Positions 17,067 through 26,027 of a DNA stretch of 64,000 bases are shown here, piece after piece. The position numbers were made by a program, and so were the translations under genes. Position 1 is the stretch's first letter. Each line of letters begins with the position of its first letter. The DNA comes from an uncultured Sphingomonadaceae bacterium (lineage in GTDB: Bacteria > Pseudomonadota > Alphaproteobacteria > Sphingomonadales > Sphingomonadaceae): contig CANMQE010000002.1 of assembly GCA_947499975.1 (NCBI GenBank), forward strand, positions 186,001-250,000, given 5' to 3'. Below the pieces are notes generated by a model. The model had not been told where the DNA came from. It saw only the letters and a list, made by a program, of their open reading frames with translations, and did no database searches.

Positions 17067-17405
17067 TTAATCGCCTTCGCCGGGCTCTTCGGAGAAGAAC
17101 TTCTCGAACTTGCCGTCCTCGCCCTTGTGCTCGTCGGCGTCGGCGGGCGGATCCTTCTTCTCGGTGATGTTCGGCCACTCGGCAGAGAACTTGGTATTGA
17201 TTTCCAGCCACTTCTCAACATCGCCCTCGGTATCGGGCAGGATCGCCTCGGCCGGGCACTCTGGCTCGCACACGCCGCAATCGATGCATTCCGAGGGGTT
17301 GATGACCAGCATGTTCTCGCCTTCGTAAAAGCAATCCACCGGACAGACTTCGACACAGTCTGTGTACTTGCACTTGATGCAGGCGTCGGTGACGACATAG
17401 GTCAT
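17067..17405 (-). CDS. fdxA: Seven-iron ferredoxin FdxA
   Basis: Small electron carrier with one [3Fe-4S] and one [4Fe-4S] cluster, 112 residues. The N-terminus closely follows Azotobacter ferredoxin I: by analogy Cys9, Cys17 and Cys50 hold the 3Fe cluster and Cys21, Cys40, Cys43 and Cys46 the 4Fe cluster, while Cys12 and Cys25 are extra. The segment [18 protein letters not shown] is diagnostic. The acidic C-terminal tail is normal for the family. Its start overlaps the S4-protein stop (ATGA), making it the last gene of a three-gene operon. Confidence 0.96.
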   Translation of the reverse strand: MTYVVTDACIKCKYTDCVEVCPVDCFYEGENMLVINPSECIDCGVCEPECPAEAILPDTEGDVEKWLEINTKFSAEWPNITEKKDPPADADEHKGEDGKFEKFFSEEPGEGD

Positions 17406-17725
17406 GGTAGCGATTGTCCTTCATGCTCGGCCGGATGCGGCCGCGATTCGGCCCCTGCTATGGCGATAGACGGGCGAGCGTCAAGCTCCCGATAAAATGT
17501 GCGGGCCTCTTTTGCGGGGCCGCGCCGCTCCGGAAGCGCCTCGAGCGCAATGATGCGCACGGCGCTACCGACAGGGAGCGTCAGCACGTCACCGGCCACG
17601 ATCTTGTGATCGCTGCGGGAAATACGGACCCGGTTGCAGCGGATATGGCCCTGTTCGATCCAGCGCTGCGCGAAGGAGCGGCTCTTGGCAAAGCGTAGCC
17701 GCACCAGAAGCAGGTCGAGCCGCAT
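17402..17725 (-). CDS. S4-domain RNA-binding protein (Hsp15-like)
   Basis: A 107-residue protein with an S4 domain at its N-terminus ([16 protein letters not shown], then [17 protein letters not shown] and [16 protein letters not shown]). Hsp15-like proteins bind stalled 50S subunits carrying peptidyl-tRNA, which is the likely role here. The open frame extends far upstream only because it shadows the helicase gene; the ATG at 17725 is chosen since it overlaps the helicase stop codon (ATGA) and begins exactly at the S4 domain. It overlaps fdxA by four bases at the other end. Confidence 0.9.
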   Translation of the reverse strand: MRLDLLLVRLRFAKSRSFAQRWIEQGHIRCNRVRISRSDHKIVAGDVLTLPVGSAVRIIALEALPERRGPAKEARTFYRELDARPSIAIAGAESRPHPAEHEGQSLP

Positions 17726-20373
17726 CAGCCTTTCTTCAGGAGATCCGCAAGGCCGGCAAACGCCTGGCCGCCGTCGCCGGTGGGGCGCGGTGTGCGGGGA
17801 CCGCCCTTGCCGCGGTTCGCATCCTGCTGCGGCTTGCCCGGGCGGGTTTTTCCGCCACTCTTGTTGTCGCCGCGAGGCTTGCGCGGACCGCGCTGGTTCT
17901 GCCTTGGCGCGAAGTCCTTGCGCGGAGCGCGCCAGGTCCACGGCACCGGACGCGGCGGACCATACGTGCCCTCGGCCAGTTCCAGCGGCTGGCCTTGCCG
18001 GAAACCTGCATCCCTCATCAGGCTGCGGAAACTTTCGGGCAGCAATCCCATGCTGGTGGCAAGTGCGGAATTGACGGCGAAGCCGCGCACCTCCTTGCTC
18101 TGCGGTGCCTTGGCGCGCTGTTCGTGTGCGGCGCGAAACAGTTTTTCCGCCATGTCTATGCGGATCGCCTGCTTCCCTGCTCGGCGGTATCCCGCAGGCA
18201 GGTTATTCTCCGCGTCAATCACCGCCTCCATCGCTTCGCGCACCGGGCGCCCGTCCAGCCCCAGAGAGCGTAGTAACTGGCGCGGTGCGGGCTTCAGCAG
18301 GGCAGGAACGAACACGTCGAGCGATCCGATACTGACGCCAAGCCGCCGCAGGAACGGGCGCTTTTCCTTGGGGACGTGCGCAAGGCCCGCATCCTCGCGC
18401 CGCGTGGTGCCGTTACGGTCCGCCAGTGTCAGCAGGAGCGCGCGTACTTCGGTGCCGGCTTCGGGATCGGTGGCTGCATCCTCCAGCGCGCGCAGGGGGG
18501 CGATCGGGGCAAGCTGTTCTTCCAGCCAGAGTTCCAGCGCGTCTTGCAGGCGACTGCGATGCGCGGGATCCAGCTGACCCAGCTCCTTCGCCATCACCAC
18601 GCGCGGGCGGCTGGGACTCTTGCCTTTCTCCAGCACGGCAACGGGCTGTCCGGCGCGCATGATCTGGCCGCGTTCCAGCCGCAACTCGCCCAGCTCGTCC
18701 GCGACAAGTTTCTGCGCCTTCTGCGCAAGCAGACCGGCCATGTGCTTTTCGGCAGCGGCAAGCATCAGCTTGCGCTCCTCGCTGCTGGCATCGGCGTCCA
18801 CCACGAACCGGAACCCCTCGAGGTGCCCGATCGGCTGGTCTTCCACCGTTACCTGGCCATCGTCCTTCAATTCTACGCGCAAGAGGCCTGCATCCTTTCC
18901 CATACCCTTCATCAATACCGATGTTCGGCGGTTTACGAAACGCTCCGTGAGTTTCTGATGGAGCGCGTCCGACAATTTTGCTTCGGCAGAGCGTGCCCGC
19001 GCCGCCATTTCATCGCGGGCCAGCACCCAGTCGGGTCGCTGGCAGATATAGGCCCAGCTGCGAATTCCCGAAAGCCGCCCTTGCAGCGTGTCGATATCGC
19101 CCGAGGTGTTTCCCAGTTCGGAGATTCGCGTGGCGACATAGTCTGCGCCGATATGCCCGTGGCGAAGGTCACTCCATAGCCGTGCGACGAAGCGTGCATG
19201 GGCGTCCGCACCTTGCTGGCGGAAATCCGGCAGCTGACAGGCCTCCCAGAAGCGCCGCACCTGCCCTGGCGTCCTGACGTCACCGCCGATTTCCGGCTGC
19301 TCTGCCAGGCGTTTCAGCACGGAGAGATCGATGGCTTCCGGTGCCAGGGAAAGCCCCTTTTCCATGGGGCGCGACTCCAGATCGCCGATCAGCACTTCCA
19401 GCGTGTCAAAACGGGGGTTGGGCTCTCGCCAGAAAAGGTTGGTAACAGGGGCGAAGCGGTGGTTCTCGATGGCGTAGACCTCGTCCTCGCTCAATTCCAG
19501 CGGGGCGCCGCGCCGATTACCCGACAGCGTGCCGAAGCTGCCATCCGTCTGGTGACGGCCCGCGCGTCCGGCAATCTGCGCCATTTCCGCTGGCATCAGG
19601 CGGCGCTGGCGCACCCCGTCGAACTTGGAAAGCGCCGCAAACGCGACGTGATGCACATCGAGGTTCAGCCCCATGCCGATGGCGTCGGTCGCAACGATGT
19701 AGTCCACCTCACCGGATTGGAACAATTCCACTTGCCGGTTTCGCGTTTGCGGTGAAAGCGCGCCCATTACCACGGCCGCACCGCCGCGAAACCTTCGGAG
19801 CAACTCGGCCATCTGGTAAACCTGCTCGATAGAGAAGGCGACGATTGCACTGCGCGGCGGCAGGCGGGAAAGCTTGGCGCTGCCCGCGTGGGTGAGGGTG
19901 GAGAAGCGGGGTCGCTCCTCTATCAGCGCGTCCGGAACGAGCTGGCGTACCATCGGCTCCAACGTGGAGGAGCCCAGCAGCATCGTCTCTTCGCGCCCGC
20001 GGGCATTCAGCAGGCGATCGGTGAAGATATGCCCACGCTCCCGGTCCGCGCCGATCTGTGCCTCGTCCAGCGCGACGAAGGCCTTGCCGCCGCCATCGCG
20101 CGGCATGGCTTCTGCGGTGCACATGAAATAGCGGGCGTTCGGCGGCTCGATCCGTTCTTCCCCCGTGATGAGGGCGCAGGCATCCTCGCCCTTGATCCGG
20201 CAGACCTTGTCGTAAACCTCGCGCGCCAGCAGGCGCAGCGGGAATCCGATGGCGCCGCTGGAATGGCCGCACATGCGCTCTATGGCGAGATGGGTCTTGC
20301 CGGTGTTGGTCGGGCCGAGGACCGCACGAATCCGGCTGTCGGAGCGGGAAGCTGTCACAGTGCCAGCAGACAT
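17725..20373 (-). CDS. Suv3-like DExH RNA helicase
   Basis: An 882-residue superfamily 2 helicase related to mitochondrial Suv3. The Walker A motif GPTNTGKT is at residues 20-27, motif II is DEAQ (103-106), motif III ends in LLGSSTLEP, the helicase C-terminal domain has IVATDAIGMGLNLDV, and motif VI is QIAGRAGRH. A long C-terminal half and a basic, Pro/Gly/Lys-rich disordered tail (last 60 or so residues) probably bind RNA. It heads the operon with the S4 protein and ferredoxin, all coupled by ATGA overlaps, suggesting an RNA or ribosome role for at least the first two. Confidence 0.9.
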   Translation of the reverse strand: MSAGTVTASRSDSRIRAVLGPTNTGKTHLAIERMCGHSSGAIGFPLRLLAREVYDKVCRIKGEDACALITGEERIEPPNARYFMCTAEAMPRDGGGKAFVALDEAQIGADRERGHIFTDRLLNARGREETMLLGSSTLEPMVRQLVPDALIEERPRFSTLTHAGSAKLSRLPPRSAIVAFSIEQVYQMAELLRRFRGGAAVVMGALSPQTRNRQVELFQSGEVDYIVATDAIGMGLNLDVHHVAFAALSKFDGVRQRRLMPAEMAQIAGRAGRHQTDGSFGTLSGNRRGAPLELSEDEVYAIENHRFAPVTNLFWREPNPRFDTLEVLIGDLESRPMEKGLSLAPEAIDLSVLKRLAEQPEIGGDVRTPGQVRRFWEACQLPDFRQQGADAHARFVARLWSDLRHGHIGADYVATRISELGNTSGDIDTLQGRLSGIRSWAYICQRPDWVLARDEMAARARSAEAKLSDALHQKLTERFVNRRTSVLMKGMGKDAGLLRVELKDDGQVTVEDQPIGHLEGFRFVVDADASSEERKLMLAAAEKHMAGLLAQKAQKLVADELGELRLERGQIMRAGQPVAVLEKGKSPSRPRVVMAKELGQLDPAHRSRLQDALELWLEEQLAPIAPLRALEDAATDPEAGTEVRALLLTLADRNGTTRREDAGLAHVPKEKRPFLRRLGVSIGSLDVFVPALLKPAPRQLLRSLGLDGRPVREAMEAVIDAENNLPAGYRRAGKQAIRIDMAEKLFRAAHEQRAKAPQSKEVRGFAVNSALATSMGLLPESFRSLMRDAGFRQGQPLELAEGTYGPPRPVPWTWRAPRKDFAPRQNQRGPRKPRGDNKSGGKTRPGKPQQDANRGKGGPRTPRPTGDGGQAFAGLADLLKKG

Positions 20374-20461
20374 GGCGCTTCACGCCGCCCTGTGCAACCG
20401 ATGCCACCTCGCTTACCCCCGAACGCTCGTTTCGGCGCTGGAGAGACTCGCTTCATCGACG

Positions 20462-20503
20462 TTAAGCGCAATTTTACTTTATTGCTTCAGGGTTTGATAC
20501 AAT
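20462..20503 (+). promoter_or_regulatory. Candidate CtrA-type promoter of the M23 peptidase gene
   Basis: TTAA (20462-20465), seven bases, then TTTAC (20473-20477): seven of eight positions of the CtrA box TTAA-N7-TTAA. The second half overlaps a TTACTT -35-like element (20474-20479), 18 bases before TACAAT (20498-20503). An activator box overlapping the -35 is the usual layout of CtrA-activated promoters. Prediction only. Confidence 0.4.
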
Positions 20504-20577
20504 TACTCCATGGGCGAACGGCAGGTCGCGCGGCTTGAAAATCAGGGCCGTATATCGCGACTATCGAGGAGGGCTGG

Positions 20578-22194
20578 TTGGCATCTGACCGCAATAAGCA
20601 GGAGCAGGCTATCGTGCCGGGCGATGATCCGTCCGATGAGCTTTCCCTTGCGGATGCGATAGTCACGGGCGAGGCGAAGCGCCTGCGCCGTCCGCGAAAG
20701 GCTGCTTCCATCGGCGAGAGTCTCGGCAACTGGCGCTCCTCGCTTTCCAGGCGGCTGGCGCGTGCTGACCTCGCACCGGACCTTGGCACCGATATCGGAT
20801 CGCGCCGCTGGCTGCGCGGCGTGGCGACGCTGGTGGGCCTTTCCGCCGTGGCGATTGCCGGCTGGCCCGGCTTCTCCGCTGTCGAGGCTGCCCCCGCCAT
20901 GCGCATCGACGACCGCATGCGCGACGAATTTCGCAGCCAGATGATTTTGCCCTTGGCCCTTGGCGCGGATAGTGGCCGCCGCATGGGCGCGACGCTGGCT
21001 GTGCAGCCGCTTGCCGCCGCGCCGGAACGCCCCAGCCTCGATCTTGTCGCCACGCTGGCGCAGGGCGACGGTTTTGATCGGATGCTGCGCCGCGCAGGCG
21101 TGAGCAAGGACGAGGCACTGCTGATCGCGGGCATGGTGGGCAACGCCGTGCCGCTGGACGACATCGCTGCTGGAACCCCGGTGGATATCACGCTGGGCCG
21201 GCGCCCCGCTGCCGATGCCCCGCGCCCGGTGGATTCGCTTTCCTTCCGCGCGCGTTTCGATCTTGAACTGGCGGTGGAGCGGCGTGCTGGCCGCCTTGTG
21301 CTCGATCCGCGCCCGATCAAGGTCGATACGACCCCGCTGCGCATCCGCGCAAAGGTGGGAGACAGCCTTTATCGCTCCGCCCGCGCCGCCGGTGCGCCGC
21401 CCAGCGCGGTGCAGGAATTCCTGCGCACACTCAGCACAGACATGAACGTGAACGGCGAGATCGCCGCGACCGACGAGTTTGACATGATCGTGGATTATCG
21501 CCGCGCCGCCACCGGCGATGTCGAAGTGGGTGACCTGTTGTACGCCGCGATCATTCGCGACGATCGCCCGCGCAAGCAATTGATGCGTTTTGGCCGGGAA
21601 GGGCTGTTCTACGATGCCTCTGGCGAGGGCGTGGCGCAGGAAGGGCTGGTGGCCCCCGTGCCCGGTCGCATCACATCGCGCTATGGCATGCGCCGCCACC
21701 CCATCCTCGGCTATCGCCGCATGCATTCGGGCCTGGATTTCCGTGCCCGACACGGCACGCCGATCTATGCCGCCACAGATGGCACGGTGAACTTCTCGGG
21801 CCGGAACGGCGGATATGGCAATTTCGTGCGCATCCGCCACGGGGGCGGCCTTTCCACCGGCTATGCCCACATGAGCCGCATTGCCGTGCGCAATGGCGAG
21901 GAAGTGCGGCGCGGCCAGGTGATCGGCTATGTCGGCTCCACCGGCCTTTCGACAGGGCCGCACCTGCATTACGAAATGTATCGCAACGGCCAGAAGATCG
22001 ATCCTGCCAGCGTTCGTTTCGTGAACCGGGCACAGCTTTCTCGGCAGGAAATGGCCAATTTCCGCGAACAACTGGTGCGATTGCAGATGGTGAGCCCGGG
22101 GGAGGCGCTTTCCGATCTGCCGCCCGATCCCTCGCTTTCGCAGGAGCCGGTTCGCGAGATCGACAGGATCGAGAACCGCCAGGTCGTGAACTGA
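20578..22194 (+). CDS. M23 (LytM) peptidoglycan endopeptidase, membrane-anchored
   Basis: A 538-residue cell-wall endopeptidase. After about 70 cytoplasmic residues a membrane segment (GVATLVGLSAVAIAGWPGF) leads to a periplasmic region with a LysM/OapA-like segment (KVGDSLYRSARAAGAPPSAV) and the zinc peptidase domain. Zinc ligands are His383 and Asp387 in HSGLDF, and His464 in HLHYEM, with His462 as the catalytic partner, so it should be active. The start is a TTG at 20578, chosen because GAGGAGGG lies five bases before it and no ATG is suitably placed. It is divergent from the helicase gene across 204 bases. Confidence 0.92.
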   Translation: MASDRNKQEQAIVPGDDPSDELSLADAIVTGEAKRLRRPRKAASIGESLGNWRSSLSRRLARADLAPDLGTDIGSRRWLRGVATLVGLSAVAIAGWPGFSAVEAAPAMRIDDRMRDEFRSQMILPLALGADSGRRMGATLAVQPLAAAPERPSLDLVATLAQGDGFDRMLRRAGVSKDEALLIAGMVGNAVPLDDIAAGTPVDITLGRRPAADAPRPVDSLSFRARFDLELAVERRAGRLVLDPRPIKVDTTPLRIRAKVGDSLYRSARAAGAPPSAVQEFLRTLSTDMNVNGEIAATDEFDMIVDYRRAATGDVEVGDLLYAAIIRDDRPRKQLMRFGREGLFYDASGEGVAQEGLVAPVPGRITSRYGMRRHPILGYRRMHSGLDFRARHGTPIYAATDGTVNFSGRNGGYGNFVRIRHGGGLSTGYAHMSRIAVRNGEEVRRGQVIGYVGSTGLSTGPHLHYEMYRNGQKIDPASVRFVNRAQLSRQEMANFREQLVRLQMVSPGEALSDLPPDPSLSQEPVREIDRIENRQVVN

Positions 22195-22261
22195 GAGACC
22201 AGCCGGGCAGGGGTGCTGGCCGATTGAACGTAGCCGTCTTTTGCGGCAGAGGTGGCGCCCG

Positions 22262-23257
22262 ATGACACGCAGCTATCCCAACACCCGCCTTCGCCGCACC
22301 CGTGCCAGCGGATGGAGCCGCGCGATGCACCGTGAAACCGTGCTGACCGCGGCAGACCTGATCTGGCCGATTTTCGTGACAGGCGGGAAGGGCGTGGAAG
22401 ACCCTGTGGACAGCCTGCCCGGGGTATCGCGCTGGTCTGTCGATGGCATTGCAGCCCGTGCGAAAGAAGCGGTGGAACTGGGCATCCCGTGCATCGCGCT
22501 GTTCCCCAACACCCAGCCCGACTTGCGCAGCGAGGACGGGGCAGAGGCCTATAATCCCGACAATCTGATGTGCCGTGCCATCCGCGCGGTGCGCGATGCC
22601 TGCGGCAACGACATCGGCATCCTTACGGACGTGGCGCTGGATCCCTATACCACGCACGGGCAGGACGGGCTGCTGAACGATGCGGGCTATGTCGAGAACG
22701 ACGATACCGTGGCCGTGCTGGTGGATCAGGCGTTGAACCAGGCAGAGGCAGGGGCGGACATCATCGCCCCTTCGGACATGATGGATGGGCGGGTGAAGGC
22801 GATCCGCATGGCGCTGGAGATGGGCGGGCACCACAACATCCAGATCATGAGCTACGCGGCCAAATACGCCAGCGCCTTCTACGGCCCCTTCCGCGATGCC
22901 GTGGGCAGCGGCGACCGGTTGGTGGGCGACAAGAAAACCTACCAGATGGACCCCGCCAACGGTTCGGAAGCGCTGGCAGAGGTGGCACTGGATATTGCCG
23001 AGGGCGCCGACAGCGTGATGGTGAAGCCGGGGCTCGCCTATCTCGACATCATCTGGCGCGTGAAGGAACGGTTCGACGTGCCCGTGTTCGCCTATCAGGT
23101 GAGCGGCGAATACGCCATGATCGAGGCCGGGGCCGCGGCAGGCGTGGGTGATCGTGATGGCCTGCTAATGGAAAAACTGATCGCTTTCAAGCGCGCGGGT
23201 TGCAGCGGCGTGCTGACCTATCACGCACCCGTCGCGGCGCGCATCCTGAACGGTTGA
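22262..23257 (+). CDS. hemB: Delta-aminolevulinic acid dehydratase (porphobilinogen synthase)
   Basis: Condenses two 5-aminolevulinate molecules to porphobilinogen. About 331 residues from the ATG at 22262; the frame is open to 22241 but those codons lack conservation. The two Schiff-base lysines are Lys201 (SYAAKYAS) and Lys255 (MVKPGLAY). At the site where zinc enzymes carry three cysteines this protein has Asp123, Asp127 and Asp134 (DVALDPYTTHGQD), so it belongs to the zinc-independent, magnesium-type class usual in alphaproteobacteria. Another heme gene besides hemE and hemJ, but 21 kb away. Confidence 0.96.
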   Translation: MTRSYPNTRLRRTRASGWSRAMHRETVLTAADLIWPIFVTGGKGVEDPVDSLPGVSRWSVDGIAARAKEAVELGIPCIALFPNTQPDLRSEDGAEAYNPDNLMCRAIRAVRDACGNDIGILTDVALDPYTTHGQDGLLNDAGYVENDDTVAVLVDQALNQAEAGADIIAPSDMMDGRVKAIRMALEMGGHHNIQIMSYAAKYASAFYGPFRDAVGSGDRLVGDKKTYQMDPANGSEALAEVALDIAEGADSVMVKPGLAYLDIIWRVKERFDVPVFAYQVSGEYAMIEAGAAAGVGDRDGLLMEKLIAFKRAGCSGVLTYHAPVAARILNG

Positions 23258-23263
23258 TGTGGC

Positions 23264-23842
23264 ATGAGTGAGTTCAGGCACGAAACGCAGCGGCTGATCC
23301 TGCGCGACTGGCGCGAGGAGGATTGGCCCCGCTTCTGGGAATTGACCAACACGCCGGCCGTAATGCGCTGGCTGGGCGGCGTTGCCGACGAGAAGACGCG
23401 GGCCGGTGCGATGCAGCGCCTGAACGACTATCGCGATCGGTTCGGCCACACGTTCTGGGTGGTGCAGCGCAAGGACGATGGCGGCCATCTGTCGGGCGAG
23501 ATGCTGGGTTTCTGCGGGCTGAAGCGCGCCAATGTCGAAGGAACGCCGGTGTTCGACATGGTGGAAGTTGGCTGGCGCCTGCGCGAGGATGCGTGGAGGC
23601 ACGGCTATGCGAAGGAAGCGGCCATCGCTTCCCTCGATACAGGTTTCGGCCAGTATGGCGCGGAGCGGATCGTCGCCCTGACGGTGGAGGGCAATGCCGC
23701 GAGCCAGGGCCTGATGCGCAGGCTGGGAATGCAGCGCCGCGACGATCTGGACTATGTCGATAGAAACTGGCCGGCAGAGCTCAATCCCACCATCGTGCAC
23801 GCCATCACCGCGCAGGAGTGGGCTGAGCGCCGCCATGGCTGA
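23264..23842 (+). CDS. GNAT family N-acetyltransferase (RimJ/RimL-like)
   Basis: A 192-residue acetyl-CoA-dependent transferase. It begins with the RimJ/RimL pattern ETQRLILRDWREEDWPRFWELTN. The acetyl-CoA loop region is WRLREDAWRHGYAKEAAIASL, followed by VALTVEGNAASQGLMRRLGM. The substrate cannot be inferred; family members acetylate ribosomal protein N-termini or small amines. It starts seven bases after hemB and overlaps the next gene by eight bases, so hemB, this gene and the fusion protein are probably one transcript. Confidence 0.9.
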   Translation: MSEFRHETQRLILRDWREEDWPRFWELTNTPAVMRWLGGVADEKTRAGAMQRLNDYRDRFGHTFWVVQRKDDGGHLSGEMLGFCGLKRANVEGTPVFDMVEVGWRLREDAWRHGYAKEAAIASLDTGFGQYGAERIVALTVEGNAASQGLMRRLGMQRRDDLDYVDRNWPAELNPTIVHAITAQEWAERRHG

Positions 23843-26027
23843 CATGGCAGGACCACCACGGCGCTGGCTGTTCACCGCCACCATTCTGGCCGGCAGCTTC
23901 CTGCTTTTCCTGGTGCAGCCGATGGTCGCACGCATGGCCCTGCCGCGATTGGGAGGCGCGCCCAATGTCTGGAACAGCGCCATGCTGGTTTACCAGGCGC
24001 TGCTGCTGGCGGGATATGCCTACGCCCATGCCATAGGGCGGTTTGCGCTCCGCACTCAGGGCATCATCCATCTGGTGGTGCTGGTACTGGCGAGCCTAAC
24101 CTTACCGCTGGCGCTGGCGCCGGTGGCAGAGCCGCAAAGCGGGTATGAAGTGCTGTGGGTGCCATGGCTGTTCCTGCTGACCGTTGGCCCCGCTTTCTTC
24201 GCCGTCTCAGCGCAGGCTCCGCTGATCCAGCGCTGGTTTGCCGCGCATCCCCAGGCAGGCAATCCCTATCCGTTATACGCGGCATCCAACCTTGGCAGCT
24301 TTGCCGGGCTGCTGGCCTATCCGCTGCTGGCGGAGCCACTGCTGAACCTTGGCGCGCAAAGCATGGGCTGGGCCGTCGGCTACGCCTTGCTGGTACTGCT
24401 GGTGGGTTGGACGGTTCTCAGCCGCAGGGATGATGCACAGCGACCCGTGGAAGCAGCGGAAGACGAGCAGATCGGATGGCGGCGCAAGGCGCTGTGGCTA
24501 CTGCTGCCTGCCGTACCCTCCGGCCTGATGCTGTCGACCACCACCTTCCTCACCACCGACATCATGGCCATTCCGCTGCTGTGGGTGATCCCGCTGGGGC
24601 TTTACCTGCTGAGCTATTCCATCGGCTTTGCCGAAAAGCGGGGCGTAGCGCAGGTCTTTCTGTTCCTTGCCCCGCTGGTGGTGCTGGTGGACGGCGGCAT
24701 CGCGATCTTCGCTGCAGGCCGCGCCGATCTGCTGGCGGCAGGTGCCAGCATTATCCTGCTGTTTGTGGTGGCTACCGCGCTTCACGCGCGCCTCTACGAT
24801 CTCAGACCGAAGGCCGCGCGGCTTTCGCAATTCTATCTCTATCTTTCGGCAGGCGGCGCGCTGGGCGGGGTGTTCACCGCGCTGGTAGCGCCTGCCGTGT
24901 TCGACTGGACGTGGGAGCATCCGCTGCTGATCCTGGCGGCGGCGGCACTGGTTCCTTTGGGTGCATGGCGCGGGCTTCTGCGACTGATTACGAAGGATTC
25001 GCAAAGTGCGCGTGCCGTCCTGATTGTCGGCCTATTCCTCATCTTCAACGCCGCCCTGCTGCTGTATGTGCGGGTGCAGGGAGAGACGGCGCTGGAATGG
25101 ATAGACTGGCTGGCGCTGCTGGTGATCCTGTGCCTTGCCATGGTGATGGCCGCGCGGCGCGTGTCTTTCGTATTGGCCTGCGCTGCCCTGTTGCTGGCGC
25201 TGGGCGGTTTGACCAATCTGATGGCGAGCCTGAACGGAGAGCGAGAGCGCAGCTATTTCGGGACCTATTCCGTCACCCAGCGGGCCGACGGTGACCGTAT
25301 CCTGATGCACGGCACCACCATCCACGGTATCCAGCGAGACAGCGGCCGGTCGACGGAGCCTACCGCCTATTACGGGCGCACGTCCGGCGTGGGGCTGGCG
25401 CTGGCGAATGCGGCGCGGATCGTGGGCCCGGAGGCGCGCATCGGCACCGTCGGGCTGGGTGTAGGAACGCTGGCCTGCTATCGTCGGCCCGGACAGCAAT
25501 GGACCTTCTTCGAGATCGATCCGATCGTAATGGATTTCTCGCAATCGGGTGCCTTCACCTTCCTTAGCCAGTGCGCGCCCGACGCAAACATCGTGTTCGG
25601 CGATGCCCGCCTGCGCCTGCAGGATCTGCCTCCCGCCAGTTTCGACATACTGGTGGTCGACGCGTTTTCCTCCGATGCGATTCCGCTACACTTGCTGACG
25701 GCGGAGGCCATGGCGATCTACGAGCGGGCGCTTTCGCCCGGCGGGGTCTTGCTGCTGCACACGTCCAACCGCTATGTTCGGCTGGAACCCGTGGTGGCAC
25801 GCCTGGCGCAGGCACGCGGGCTGAATGCCATGGTATGGCAGGACGATCCCGCGCGGCGGAACGATCTCTATTCCTCCACCTGGATCGCGCTGGCTCCTGA
25901 TCGCGCACCGCTGGACGCATTGTCCACCACGGCAGACTGGCGATTGCTCGTCGAACCGGAAGGCCCGGTCTGGACCGACGATTACGCATCGGTGCTGCCC
26001 TATTTCGTTTGGGAGAATTTCCTGTGA
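23835..26027 (+). CDS. Membrane protein fused to a spermidine-synthase-like domain
   Basis: About 730 residues. The N-terminal two thirds hold some 12-14 hydrophobic segments in an MFS-like arrangement; it starts with LFTATILAGSFLLFLVQPMV, typical of 'fused MFS/spermidine synthase' proteins. The C-terminal domain is a SpeE-like Rossmann fold: GTVGLGVGTLACY for nucleotide binding, FFEIDPIVM, then VVDAFSSDAIPLHLLT carrying the conserved Asp. No genuine polyamine gene adjoins it, so whether it transfers aminopropyl groups or another substrate is unknown. The ATG at 23835 is taken as start; ATG 23844 is an alternative. The next gene starts at the stop codon (GTGA). Confidence 0.85.
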   Translation: MADMAGPPRRWLFTATILAGSFLLFLVQPMVARMALPRLGGAPNVWNSAMLVYQALLLAGYAYAHAIGRFALRTQGIIHLVVLVLASLTLPLALAPVAEPQSGYEVLWVPWLFLLTVGPAFFAVSAQAPLIQRWFAAHPQAGNPYPLYAASNLGSFAGLLAYPLLAEPLLNLGAQSMGWAVGYALLVLLVGWTVLSRRDDAQRPVEAAEDEQIGWRRKALWLLLPAVPSGLMLSTTTFLTTDIMAIPLLWVIPLGLYLLSYSIGFAEKRGVAQVFLFLAPLVVLVDGGIAIFAAGRADLLAAGASIILLFVVATALHARLYDLRPKAARLSQFYLYLSAGGALGGVFTALVAPAVFDWTWEHPLLILAAAALVPLGAWRGLLRLITKDSQSARAVLIVGLFLIFNAALLLYVRVQGETALEWIDWLALLVILCLAMVMAARRVSFVLACAALLLALGGLTNLMASLNGERERSYFGTYSVTQRADGDRILMHGTTIHGIQRDSGRSTEPTAYYGRTSGVGLALANAARIVGPEARIGTVGLGVGTLACYRRPGQQWTFFEIDPIVMDFSQSGAFTFLSQCAPDANIVFGDARLRLQDLPPASFDILVVDAFSSDAIPLHLLTAEAMAIYERALSPGGVLLLHTSNRYVRLEPVVARLAQARGLNAMVWQDDPARRNDLYSSTWIALAPDRAPLDALSTTADWRLLVEPEGPVWTDDYASVLPYFVWENFL

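Noticed and set aside
17061..17075. TTAA-N4-TTAA near the fdxA stop as a CtrA site
   Set aside because: Wrong spacing (four instead of seven) and located at the end of a gene.
20542..22071. 509-codon minus-strand frame opposite the M23 peptidase
   Set aside because: Antisense shadow; low-complexity and without known motifs, while the plus-strand gene has signal, ribosome site and zinc ligands.
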